DNA from: Candidatus Hydrogenedentota bacterium
Lineage (GTDB): Bacteria > Hydrogenedentota > Hydrogenedentia > Hydrogenedentales > JAEUWI01
Assembly: GCA_019637335.1 (NCBI GenBank)
Contig: JAHBVV010000012.1
Coordinates: 1 to 64,000, forward strand
Length of the DNA stretch: 64,000 bases
Direction of reading: 5' to 3'
The notes beneath the pieces are model-generated. The model did not search any database. It worked only from the letters and a program-made list of their open reading frames with translations, and had not been told where the DNA came from. Shown piece after piece: positions 18,682 through 27,487 of this stretch; position 1 is the first letter of the stretch; each line of letters starts with the position of its first letter. The translations under genes and the position numbers were made by a program.

Positions 18682-21600
18682 ATGCCGTCAACGAAAACAA
18701 TTATTGGCTGCGCCGCAAGCTGCTTGGCGGTCGCCGCCCTCGCGGCGCAGGCCCCCGCCCTACCCGACCCCACGGTCGAGTGGACGGTGGAGACGCCGGG
18801 CATCTCGGGATCGCCGGTGGCCTATCCAGCGGAGAACCCCGACAGCGTGGTAAGTTCCTCGGGCGGGCGGGCCGTTCGCATCAGCGGCGCGGGCGAAGTG
18901 ATCTTCGCGGTCGAGTTCGGCCCCGAAGCCTCTCGGGGCGGCGTGATGGAGCCGAGCGTGGCGGATCTGGACGGCGACGGAGTGGACGAGATCATCACCG
19001 GCCACAACGACGGGCTCATTGTGGCCTTGCGGGGCGCGGATGGCCGCGTCTTGTGGGAATACGACCTGGGCACGTCGCTGGACGTATGGCGGATGCCGAT
19101 CACCGCGGATCTCGATGGCGACGGGGCGGCCGAGGTGATCGCAGCGAACATGGACGGCTGGATCGCGTGTCTCAATGGCGACGGCAGCCTCCGCTGGCGC
19201 AGCAAGATCGAGGAATACCGGCTGTCGACGCCCGCCGTGGGCGACATCAACAACGACGGGCGCCCGGAAATCGTGTATGGCACGGCCACCCGCCACGTGA
19301 TCGCGCTCGACGCGGACGGCCGCCTGCTCTGGGACCGCTTTCACCCGCCGCTGCACATGGGCCGGACGAAACCCGTGATCGCGGACCTGGACGGGGATGG
19401 CGCGGCCGAGGTATACACGATGTCGTCGATGATCGGCGAGGGCATCGGGCTGTTGTGTTTGAACGGCGCGGACGGCGCGGTGAAATGGGAAGGGGCCACG
19501 TGGCACAAGGCCTACCACGGCCTCAGCGTCGCGCGACTGGCGGACGGAAGCCTGGGCGTGCTCGCCTGCGACAAGGGCGGCAATCTGGGGGCCTACGGCG
19601 CGGATGGCGTGCTGCGCTGGCGCACGCAGGTGCTCGGGCAGGGTATCTGGACGCCGCCGGTGCAGGCGGACGTGGATGGCGACGGCCGTCTGGAGATCCT
19701 GTTCACGCAGCGGAATACCTCGCTGGACGGCGAGGGGCACTCCTGGTATGTGCTGGACGACGGCGGGGCGGTGATCGGCGCCTATGGCGGCGGCAACGGC
19801 TTCCATTCGCCCCTGGTGGCGGATATCGACGGCGATGGGGTCCTGGAAGTGGTGATCGCGTTCGGAGAAGGCCGGATCGTGTGCCACAGCTTCGGCGGCG
19901 CGGCGAAGGAGGGCGCGGTGGTCGCCGCGGACTGGCGGGGGCCCGCGTACAGAGCCCGTGCGGGCGCGCAGGATCGGAAAACCGAGACATATGGAGAGGC
20001 GCTGGAACTGGCGACACTGAAATCCGATCCCCATCTCGGCTTGAATCCGATTGAAGTAACGATTCCCGACGGCATCGCGGCAAACGCCGTGGAAATCAGT
20101 GCGCAACCGGCGGATGGCCCTGTCTGGCGGCGCGTATACCGGGCGGAGCACGGCGAAAAGGCGATTCAAGGCCGGTGGCCGGTCGTCTCGAAAGGACCCC
20201 AGACGCTGACGCTGACGCTGCTCGATACCCGGACGGGCGCGGCGTTGGGAAGCCAGGAGATTGCGATCAACCTGGAGCGCCCCGAAGAGCCCATTTCTGT
20301 CGCGCGCGCCGAAGCCATGAAAGTCCTGGAGCCGGGGAACGGCGAGACCATTACAGCCAGTCAGATGGGTACCCTGGCCATGCTTTCGGGACAGCGGGAG
20401 AAGCTTCGCTACGAATTTGACCATCTCCGGCTAAAGACGCTCGGTCTAAATCGCAAATCGGCGGGCGTACAGGACGAGGCGTTTCGAGAAATCGATGCCT
20501 ATCTGCAAGAAGTTGACAATAGCGTCCGGCTTGCATCGCTGGTTCGCAAGGTGTGGTCTTCCGGCCGCGGCGCATCGTTGATTATGTGGCAAGACGACAA
20601 TCCCTGGGACAACATACCGCCCAAAAACGCGCTACCCGATTCGGGCGGGCCGCTCACCGCGCGGACGTGGGCCTTCGGGCGGGAAATCGAATCTGTCGCC
20701 ATAAACGCCCTCAACCTCACCAGCAAAGGCATGACCCTGCGCTTTGAGCCGGGGCAGATCTACCGCGCCGGCGAGGAGCAAGCCCTGGGACCGGCGGGGG
20801 ATGTGGCGACGTTGATGCGCGCGGTTTGGCTCCCGAGCCGCTTCGGCGAAGTCGTGCCGGATATGCTCCCGGAGCTCGGCGCCGGTTCCCTGCTCGACAT
20901 CGCGCCGGGCGAGGTGAGCCAGCTCTGGATTAATCTCAACACCCACGATCTGGAGCCGGGTTCCTATGAACTCCGCTGGCCGGTCCACACGCTCGATCAG
21001 CCCCCCGCGGAGCAAACACTGACTGTGGCGCTGGAGGTATCGTCCGTGCGGCTGCCGGAAAAGAGCCGCTTCCTCACGGGCTACTGGTCGAAGAACCGCA
21101 TCGGTGATTTCAGCACGGTGGCGAACCTGAACGAACACCTGCAAACGCTGTGGTACCAGCTGCCGCTGCCCGCCGCGGAGGCGGATGCGTCCGGGAATCT
21201 GTCTGGCGCGCTGGACTGGAGCGCGCACGACGCGATTTTGTCGGAGGCGCGGCAGGTGGACATGATTCTATACAGCGGCCCGCCGGTTCCCCGTTTTCCG
21301 GAGGGGGTCGAGGTGACCACGGAATTACGCCGCGCGGGTCAGCGCGCCTATTTTCAGGCGATGGTGGATCACCTGGCGGAATTCGGGCTCGGGCCCGAGC
21401 ATTTTTGCTTCTACGTGGAGGACGAGCCGGGCCTGCGCGGAACGATAGAACACTACATGGAGCGCGCGCGGGAGAACCGGGAGATCGACCCGCGCATCCA
21501 GAACTACGCCAATCCCTGGGGCGGCATCACCATCGAGAATATCCGGGAGATGGCCCCGGTGACGGATGTGTGGCAGCCGGGCATGGAGACGATCGAGTTT

Positions 21601-22095
21601 CTCGGGCCGGAATATGTGGAGGCGATGCGCGCGCCGGGCGAGCGCATCGCGATGTACACGCCGCCGGGGAACTGCCGCGTCCTGCGCCCGCTGGGCTTCT
21701 ACCGCGCGCAGCCGTGGCAGGCCTTTCACTGGGGCATCGAGGGCGGAGGCTGGTGGGTGTACTACCAGGGTGACGACCTCTTCGCGACGGACCCGAACAA
21801 GGAGCCCGCCTATGCCGCCGTTCACTTCGACGGTCGCGCGCTGGTGAACAGCCGCCGCTGGGAAGCGCAGCGCGACGGCATCGAGGATTTCAACGCGATC
21901 ACCATGCTCTCCGAACTGGCCGAGGTGAGGAACGACGCCGCGGCGAAGGCGGTGCTGAAGGAGGCGGTGGACTACGTCGCGGGAGAGACCATCACCGGCA
22001 TGCCGCGCGAAGCGGCGGATTACGATATGGACTTCGCGCGGTTCAGCGAATTGCGCTCAAAGATCCGGCTCGAGCTGGAGCGGTTATGGCCGTGA
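18682..22095 (+). CDS. Secreted FG-GAP repeat protein with DUF4091-like C-terminus
   Basis: A 1137-residue exported protein. The signal peptide is followed by at least six FG-GAP/VCBS-type calcium-binding repeats with D-x-D-G-D-G-x-x-E cores, for example 'VADLDGDGVDEI', 'TADLDGDGAAEV', 'VGDINNDGRPEI', 'QADVDGDGRLEI' and 'VADIDGDGVLEV', which suggest a propeller. The C-terminal ~450 residues end in 'ALVNSRRWEAQRDGIEDFN', a hallmark of the DUF4091/GH123-like domain, with acidic 'CFYVEDEPGL' as a candidate catalytic region. The start at 18682 has GGGAGG upstream; 56 residues of upstream frame are excluded. A putative glycan-binding and glycosidase fusion; the activity is unproven. Confidence 0.82.
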   Translation: MPSTKTIIGCAASCLAVAALAAQAPALPDPTVEWTVETPGISGSPVAYPAENPDSVVSSSGGRAVRISGAGEVIFAVEFGPEASRGGVMEPSVADLDGDGVDEIITGHNDGLIVALRGADGRVLWEYDLGTSLDVWRMPITADLDGDGAAEVIAANMDGWIACLNGDGSLRWRSKIEEYRLSTPAVGDINNDGRPEIVYGTATRHVIALDADGRLLWDRFHPPLHMGRTKPVIADLDGDGAAEVYTMSSMIGEGIGLLCLNGADGAVKWEGATWHKAYHGLSVARLADGSLGVLACDKGGNLGAYGADGVLRWRTQVLGQGIWTPPVQADVDGDGRLEILFTQRNTSLDGEGHSWYVLDDGGAVIGAYGGGNGFHSPLVADIDGDGVLEVVIAFGEGRIVCHSFGGAAKEGAVVAADWRGPAYRARAGAQDRKTETYGEALELATLKSDPHLGLNPIEVTIPDGIAANAVEISAQPADGPVWRRVYRAEHGEKAIQGRWPVVSKGPQTLTLTLLDTRTGAALGSQEIAINLERPEEPISVARAEAMKVLEPGNGETITASQMGTLAMLSGQREKLRYEFDHLRLKTLGLNRKSAGVQDEAFREIDAYLQEVDNSVRLASLVRKVWSSGRGASLIMWQDDNPWDNIPPKNALPDSGGPLTARTWAFGREIESVAINALNLTSKGMTLRFEPGQIYRAGEEQALGPAGDVATLMRAVWLPSRFGEVVPDMLPELGAGSLLDIAPGEVSQLWINLNTHDLEPGSYELRWPVHTLDQPPAEQTLTVALEVSSVRLPEKSRFLTGYWSKNRIGDFSTVANLNEHLQTLWYQLPLPAAEADASGNLSGALDWSAHDAILSEARQVDMILYSGPPVPRFPEGVEVTTELRRAGQRAYFQAMVDHLAEFGLGPEHFCFYVEDEPGLRGTIEHYMERARENREIDPRIQNYANPWGGITIENIREMAPVTDVWQPGMETIEFLGPEYVEAMRAPGERIAMYTPPGNCRVLRPLGFYRAQPWQAFHWGIEGGGWWVYYQGDDLFATDPNKEPAYAAVHFDGRALVNSRRWEAQRDGIEDFNAITMLSELAEVRNDAAAKAVLKEAVDYVAGETITGMPREAADYDMDFARFSELRSKIRLELERLWP

Positions 22096-22192
22096 AGGCA
22101 TACCTGAGAGGATGGCCCTGCCGGCTCGGGTGGTCGCTGGCTGTGCCGGCGTGCGCGGCCCCGCGGTATACTGGCGTCAGGAGGAACAACCC

Positions 22193-23464
22193 ATGGCAAA
22201 TTACCTTTCCCGCCGCACATTTCTGAAGGCAACCGCGGCCGCCCCGCTGATCCTGGCGGGCCGGGCGGGAAGCCAGCCCGCGCCGAGCGAGCAGATCACG
22301 CTCGGGTTCATCGGCACGGGCGGGCATGGCGTCGGCTGGAACCTGAAGTATTTCAGCCAGATTCCCGAGGTGCGCGTGCTGGCGGTGTGCGATGTATTCC
22401 AGGATCGTCGGGAATCCGCGAAGGCGCGGGTCGACGCGCACCACGGCAATGCGGACTGCGCGATGTACAACGATTTCCGCGAGTTGCTGGCGCGCGACGA
22501 TGTTGACGCGGTGGTGATTTCGACGCCGGATCACTGGCACGTGCTCATGTCGGTGATGGCGGCGCGCGCGGGGAAGGATGTCTTCTGCGAAAAGCCGACA
22601 CTGACCATCGAGGAGGGGCAGGCGCTGGTGCGTGTGTTTCGCGAGACGGGCCGCATCTTCCAGGGCGGCATCGAGGACCGTTCCGTGGCGGTGTACCACC
22701 GCATGGCGGAGCTCGTGCGCAATGGCGCGCTGGGCAAGCTGGAGCGCATTCGCGTGGCGCTGCCGCCGGGCGACGCCTTCCCGAAGGAGGAGTCCGCGCC
22801 CGTGCCGGAGGGGCTCGACTACGACCTGTGGCTCGGGCCCGCGCCGTACGCGCCCTACTCGCCCACGCGCCTCGAACCGCAGCAGTGGCGGAACATCTTT
22901 GACTACTCCGGCGGCAAGTTCACCGATTGGGGCGCGCACCTGATGGACACGGCGCAAGTTGCTCTCTTCGAGGAGCACGGCGGCCCGGTGGAGGTCGAGG
23001 GCGTCGGCGACTTCCCGGTGGATTGCATGGCGGACGCGGCGACGACCTACGAATTGAACTACCGCTACGCGAACGGCGTGACAATGGAGGTGAAGTCGGA
23101 CGGCGCGGGCATCGGCTTCTACGGCAGCGAGGGCTGGATCCGGAGCAACGGGTGGCGCGCGGCGATGGAGTCGAGCAGCGAGGAAATCGCGCAACACGTT
23201 TTCCCTCCGGACGCCAACAAGATGTACCCCCTGCCCCCTGGCGAGCACCAGGCCTTTATTGACGGCGTGAAATCGCGGGCGATGCCGTATTACAGCCCGG
23301 CGGACATCCACCGGCTGAGTTCGGCGATGCACATCGGCAATATCGCGATGCGCCTGGGCCGAAAGCTTCAGTGGGATCCCGCCGCGGAGGAATTCCCGGG
23401 GGACGCGGAAGCCAATGCGATGCGCGGGCGCCCCATGCGCGCGCCGTGGACGCTGGACGCCTGA
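22193..23464 (+). CDS. Tat-exported Gfo/Idh/MocA oxidoreductase
   Basis: A 423-residue enzyme with the Tat motif 'SRRTFLKAT'. It has Rossmann 'LGFIGTGGHGVGWN', 'ISTPDHWHVLM' and the EKP motif 'KDVFCEKPTLTIEEG'. AGGAGG lies nine bases before the ATG at 22193, so the longer upstream frame is excluded. It follows the FG-GAP protein by 97 bases and precedes the SDR gene by 103. It differs from the oxidoreductase at 17183 enough that they probably act on different substrates or steps of one pathway (inference). The 'SGGKFTDWGAHLMDTAQ' region is the family's substrate-side His/Asp segment. Confidence 0.92.
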   Translation: MANYLSRRTFLKATAAAPLILAGRAGSQPAPSEQITLGFIGTGGHGVGWNLKYFSQIPEVRVLAVCDVFQDRRESAKARVDAHHGNADCAMYNDFRELLARDDVDAVVISTPDHWHVLMSVMAARAGKDVFCEKPTLTIEEGQALVRVFRETGRIFQGGIEDRSVAVYHRMAELVRNGALGKLERIRVALPPGDAFPKEESAPVPEGLDYDLWLGPAPYAPYSPTRLEPQQWRNIFDYSGGKFTDWGAHLMDTAQVALFEEHGGPVEVEGVGDFPVDCMADAATTYELNYRYANGVTMEVKSDGAGIGFYGSEGWIRSNGWRAAMESSSEEIAQHVFPPDANKMYPLPPGEHQAFIDGVKSRAMPYYSPADIHRLSSAMHIGNIAMRLGRKLQWDPAAEEFPGDAEANAMRGRPMRAPWTLDA

Positions 23465-23567
23465 TCCGAGGCGCGGTCGCACCCGGCCGCCCGGATGTGG
23501 CATCATGGGCGGCTCCAGTTTTCAGGCAGCCAACCCGCGACACGGTCCAATTTCAGGAATTTCCCGC

Positions 23568-24605
23568 ATGCTTTCGTTCCCCGCCACCATCGACACCGTA
23601 GAAACCCTGGAGGAGCTCTTGAGCCGCCCGACGCCGGCGGTGATCGAGATGATGGGCCGGCTGGAGGGGGATATTCTCTTTCTGGGCGCGGGCGGGAAGA
23701 TGGGGCCGACGATGGCGCGGATGGCGCGGCGGGCGGCGGACGAAGCGGGTGGCACGCGTCGAATCCTGGCGGCGTCCCGCTTCAGCGACGCGGCCGCGGA
23801 GGCGTCGCTCCAGGCGGTGGGCGTGGAGACGATCCACTGCGACCTGCTGGATCCCGCGCAGGTGGCGGAATTGCCCACGGCGCCGAATGTCGTGTTCATG
23901 ACCGGCATGAAGTTCGGATCCACGGGCCAGGCCGCCATGACCTGGGCGATGAACACGTGGCTGCCTTCGCTGGTGTGCCAGCAATTTCCCGAGAGCCGGA
24001 TCGCGGCCTTTTCCACGGGCAATGTATACGGCCTGACGCCGCTTTCGCTCGGCGGATCGCTGGAGACGGATGAATTGCATCCGGCGGGCGAATACGCCAT
24101 GAGCGCGGTGGGCCGCGAGCGCATTTTCGAGTACTTCGCGGCGGAGAAGGGCATTCCCACGAGCCTGATCCGGCTGAACTACGCCTGCGAGCTGCGCTAC
24201 GGCGTGCTCGTGGACGTGGCGCGACGGGTATGGGATGGCGAGCCGGTGGACGTGTCCATGGGCGCGTTGAACACGATCTGGCAGGGCGACGCGAACGCGA
24301 TGTCACTGCTGGCGATCGAGCACGCGGCGAGCCCGGCGTGGGCCGTGAACGTGGCCGGCCCGGAACTGGTGAGTGTACGGCGCGCGGCGGAGACCTTCGG
24401 CCGCCTGATGGATCGCGAACCGGCCATCGTCGGGGAGGAGGCGCCGGACGCGCTCCTGAGCAATGGCCAGCGCGGCCACCTGCTCTTCGGCTACCCCTCG
24501 GTTCCGCTGAGCCAGATGTTGAGCTGGATTGCGGACTGGATCATGCGCGGCGGCGCGAGCCTGAACAAGCCGACGCATTTCGAGAACCGGAAAGGGAATT
24601 TCTGA
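23568..24605 (+). CDS. NAD-dependent epimerase/dehydratase (extended SDR)
   Basis: A 345-residue extended short-chain dehydrogenase. The coenzyme motif is 'ILFLGAGGKMGPTMARMA', a variant of GxxGxxG. Its usual YxxxK catalytic pair is not clear: 'GEYAMSAVGRERIFEYFA' occupies the expected place with Tyr but Arg instead of Lys at +4. 'FSTGNVYGL' carries the Ser/Thr strand. This may change the chemistry. There is no signal peptide, so it is cytoplasmic, in contrast to the Tat-exported oxidoreductases upstream. The stop codon overlaps the start of the next gene in TGATG, indicating translational coupling. Confidence 0.85.
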   Translation: MLSFPATIDTVETLEELLSRPTPAVIEMMGRLEGDILFLGAGGKMGPTMARMARRAADEAGGTRRILAASRFSDAAAEASLQAVGVETIHCDLLDPAQVAELPTAPNVVFMTGMKFGSTGQAAMTWAMNTWLPSLVCQQFPESRIAAFSTGNVYGLTPLSLGGSLETDELHPAGEYAMSAVGRERIFEYFAAEKGIPTSLIRLNYACELRYGVLVDVARRVWDGEPVDVSMGALNTIWQGDANAMSLLAIEHAASPAWAVNVAGPELVSVRRAAETFGRLMDREPAIVGEEAPDALLSNGQRGHLLFGYPSVPLSQMLSWIADWIMRGGASLNKPTHFENRKGNF

Positions 24606-25669
24606 TGCCCATGCCGGAGCGGTTGCGCGCCGTACTCGATCAGGGTGTTGTCATTCCGGCGCACCCGCTGGCCTTGACGGCGGAGCGCAAGATCGACGAG
24701 CGACGCCAGCGCGCGCTGACGCGGTATTACATCGACGCGGGCGCGGGCGGCGTGGCCGTGGGCGTGCATACGACGCAATTCGCGATCCGCGATCCGAAGG
24801 TTGGCCTTTTTGAACCCGTGCTCTACCTGGCGGCGGAGGAATTGAACCGCGCGGAGGACCAGGGAAAGCCGCACCTGATCCGGATCGGCGGGATCTGCGG
24901 GAACACCATGCAGGCGCTGAAAGAAGCCCGGCTGCTGCGCGACCTGGGCTACGACGCGGGCCTGCTGAGCCTGGCGGCGCTGGAGGATGCGGACGTAAGG
25001 GGGCTGCTGGCGCATTGCCGCGAGGTGGCGGAGGTGCTCCCCGTGATCGGGTTTTACCTGCAGCCGTCGGTGGGCGGGCGGGCGCTCCCCTACGCCTTCT
25101 GGCGCGGCTTCGCGGAGATCCCCGGCGTGGTGGCGATCAAGATTGCGCCCTTCAACCGCTACCAGACGCTCGATGTCGTGCGCGCGGTGGTGGACGCGGG
25201 CCGCGACGACATCGCGCTGTACACCGGCAACGACGACAATATCGTGGCGGATCTGGTTACCCCGTTCCGCCTGAAGCGGCGCGGCGAAACGGTGGAGCGC
25301 CGGATCGTCGGGGGCCTCCTGGGGCACTGGTCGGTGTGGACGCGCCGCGCTGTGGAACTGCTGAAGCAATGCCATGAGGAGATCGCCAACGGCGAGGGCA
25401 TTCCCGCGTCGCTGCTGGCCCGGGGCGTCGCGGTCACCGATTCGAACGCGGCTTTTTTTGACGCCGCGAATGGCTTTGCGGGCTGCATCGCCGGCCTGCA
25501 CGAGGTATTGCGGCGGCAGGGGCTGCTGGAAGGGATCTGGTGCCTGGATCCCGAAGAGGGCCTGAGCCCGGGGCAGATGGAAGAAATTGATCGGGTCTAC
25601 GCGCAGTACCCCGATCTGAACGATGACGAGTTTGTACATGCGCACCGCGACGAATGGCTGCGCGGATGA
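24605..25669 (+). CDS. DapA/NanA-family aldolase
   Basis: A 354-residue class I aldolase of the dihydrodipicolinate synthase/N-acetylneuraminate lyase family. 'VVAIKIAPFNRYQTLDV' gives the Schiff-base Lys position. 'VIGFYLQPSVGGRALPYAFWRGFAEI' is the typical preceding Tyr-containing strand. The first ATG overlaps the previous stop; a second ATG at 24611 is an alternative. The family splits or forms keto-acids with pyruvate or hydroxypyruvate donors. With the coupled SDR and the exported sugar oxidoreductases, a keto-deoxy sugar acid pathway is a reasonable inference. No signal peptide. Confidence 0.87.
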   Translation: MPMPERLRAVLDQGVVIPAHPLALTAERKIDERRQRALTRYYIDAGAGGVAVGVHTTQFAIRDPKVGLFEPVLYLAAEELNRAEDQGKPHLIRIGGICGNTMQALKEARLLRDLGYDAGLLSLAALEDADVRGLLAHCREVAEVLPVIGFYLQPSVGGRALPYAFWRGFAEIPGVVAIKIAPFNRYQTLDVVRAVVDAGRDDIALYTGNDDNIVADLVTPFRLKRRGETVERRIVGGLLGHWSVWTRRAVELLKQCHEEIANGEGIPASLLARGVAVTDSNAAFFDAANGFAGCIAGLHEVLRRQGLLEGIWCLDPEEGLSPGQMEEIDRVYAQYPDLNDDEFVHAHRDEWLRG

Positions 25670-25683
25670 GAGGAGCCTGATCT

Positions 25684-26931
25684 ATGAGCGAGGAACGCCG
25701 GTGGTATCACCGCGTGGGACCGGGGCTGATTACGGCGGCGGTGGTGCTGGGCCCGGGAAGCATTGTATCGTCGAGCACGGCCGGCGCGAAGGCGGGGTAC
25801 GGCCTGGTCTGGATGCTCGTGCTTTCCGGAATTGTGATGGCCACGTTCACCTCCATGGGCGCCCGGATCGGCTGCGCGCTGGACGAATCGTTCCTGCAGC
25901 ACCTGGCGAAGCGCTGGGGCCGCCCCATCGCGGCGATCACGGGGTTCTCCGCGTTTTTCGTCGCGGCGGGCTTCCAGTTCGGGAACAATCTCGGCGTGGC
26001 CGTGGCGATGCAGGGGCTGGCGCCCGGCATTCCCGGGTGGATCTGGCCGGTCGTGTTCACGGGCCTTTCCATCGTGTTCATGATGATGGCCCACAACCTC
26101 TACCACCTCCTCGAACTGATCATGCGCTTCTTCGTGGGCATGATGCTCGCCGCGTTCGCCGGGAACCTTTTTTTCACCGGCATCAGCCCGGTTGGCCTCG
26201 CGAAAGGGCTCGTCCCCGGCTCCTTCGGCGCCGGTGAACTCCTGATCGCCACCAGCCTCCTGGGAACCACCTTCTCCGCCGTGGCCGCGTTCTACCAGTC
26301 CTACCTCGTGCAGGCGAAGGGCTGGAAGAAGCACAACCTGTTCAACGCCATCCAGGACGCGTGGATCGGGATCGCGCTCCTCGGCCTGATGGGCCTGGTC
26401 ATCATGATCGGCGCCGCACAGTCGCTCTACGGGCAGGAAGGCGACTTCAACAACATCGGCGAGCTGGCGAGCCAGCTCCGCAACGTGCTCGGCAACAGCG
26501 CCGTGCTCGTATTCAGCTTTGGGCTGGGCGCGGCGGCCTTCTCCTCCTTCATCGCCAACTCGCTCATCGGCGGCACCCTGCTGGCCGATGGACTCGGCCT
26601 CGACCCGCGCATGGAAAAGCGCCCCGTGCGCATCTGCACGATCGCCGCGCTGCTGATCGGGTGCGGCGTGGCCATCGCCACCCTCCAGACCGGCGCGGGC
26701 GGCGCACAGAGCGTGCTCATCGCCCAAACCTCGACCATCATCGCGTCGCCGCTGTGCGCGCTGCTCCTCTTCTACTTCGCAAACAACGCCGCGCTCATGG
26801 GCGACCTGCGCAACCGCCTCTGGAGCAACGTGATCGGCGCCGTCGGCCTGGCGATCCTGCTGGGACTCGCCGGGCGCACGCTCTTCAGCGTGATACCCAG
26901 AATTGCCGCCCTCTTTGGAGCGGCGGCCTAA
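25684..26931 (+). CDS. NRAMP-related transporter lacking metal-site motifs
   Basis: A 415-residue integral membrane protein with about 11 predicted hydrophobic helices, matching the NRAMP/SLC11 superfamily in overall pattern. In helix 1 the canonical D-P-G-N metal motif is replaced by G-P-G-S ('VLGPGSIVSSSTAG'). In helix 6 the Met-Pro-His motif is absent ('LLGTTFSAVAAFYQSYLVQAKGW'). The Asp, Asn and Met metal ligands are therefore missing, so transition-metal transport is unlikely. It is 14 bases after the aldolase stop, so its cargo probably belongs to the same pathway (inference). Such metal-site-lacking NRAMP relatives are known, but their substrates are mostly unknown. Confidence 0.8.
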   Translation: MSEERRWYHRVGPGLITAAVVLGPGSIVSSSTAGAKAGYGLVWMLVLSGIVMATFTSMGARIGCALDESFLQHLAKRWGRPIAAITGFSAFFVAAGFQFGNNLGVAVAMQGLAPGIPGWIWPVVFTGLSIVFMMMAHNLYHLLELIMRFFVGMMLAAFAGNLFFTGISPVGLAKGLVPGSFGAGELLIATSLLGTTFSAVAAFYQSYLVQAKGWKKHNLFNAIQDAWIGIALLGLMGLVIMIGAAQSLYGQEGDFNNIGELASQLRNVLGNSAVLVFSFGLGAAAFSSFIANSLIGGTLLADGLGLDPRMEKRPVRICTIAALLIGCGVAIATLQTGAGGAQSVLIAQTSTIIASPLCALLLFYFANNAALMGDLRNRLWSNVIGAVGLAILLGLAGRTLFSVIPRIAALFGAAA

Positions 26932-26969
26932 AGTTCCCCGCCGATCTGCCGATACCTTAAGCACAGGGC

Positions 26970-27290
26970 CGAGACACGGAGGTCAAGGCGACGAAGGACA
27001 CGGACGTCACCGCGAAAGCGCGGAAAAGGCTGGATGATCCGCCGGGTGTCATTCCCAACACCAACGCGATCGGCGAATCGATCCCATAGTCTTTCCATCC
27101 ATGAGAGGCGCCATAACGCTACGTTGTGGCGTTTTTCTCTTTTCGGGCGGATATCCCCGCGAATGCTTGCCCCGCCCGAAAATATTCGCACTAAAGTTCT
27201 CCCGCGCGGCGCCGATACAAGAAGTACAAGGCCAACACACGGAGGTCGAGGCCAGCACGACACGGATGTCACTTGCTACAAATCCTGGAA
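26970..27290 (+). repeat. Diverged direct repeat around the terminator
   Basis: 'GACACGGAGGTCAAGGCG' near 26972 recurs as 'CACACGGAGGTCGAGGCC' near 27238; both are followed within 30 bases by an 'ACACGGA(C/T)GTCAC' block. The gene-free stretch 26932-27487 also has a perfect AAACGCGCC/GGCGCGTTT inverted repeat (27354-27384) between convergent genes, perhaps a weak terminator for the aldehyde dehydrogenase. No coding gene is evident. Confidence 0.5.
27109..27143 (+). terminator. Rho-independent terminator
   Basis: Stem CGCCATAACG with CGTTGTGGCG (one T-G pair) and a 3-base loop CTA, followed by TTTTTCTCTTTT. It lies 178 bases after the NRAMP-like gene and ends the 17-27 kb transcription unit. 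The intervening sequence is non-coding. Confidence 0.88.
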
Positions 27291-27487
27291 TTACTCACAG
27301 GGTGGAAAATCCCGCCACCTGCCAATGGGAGTCGGCCCAGGGTCTTACCTCAGAAACGCGCCTCGGCAACCCCGCGGCGCGTTTCCAATTTACAGAGAAA
27401 TCCCCGGTCACCGAGACCATTCACCGCGGCAAATCCACGCCATCCACTCTGTCCACGCCGCCCGCGCGGGTGCGGCCTCGGATCTCG

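Noticed and set aside
18760-20424. Long minus-strand frame within the FG-GAP gene
   Set aside because: It is antisense to clear FG-GAP calcium-binding repeats, has Arg/His bias and no start site.
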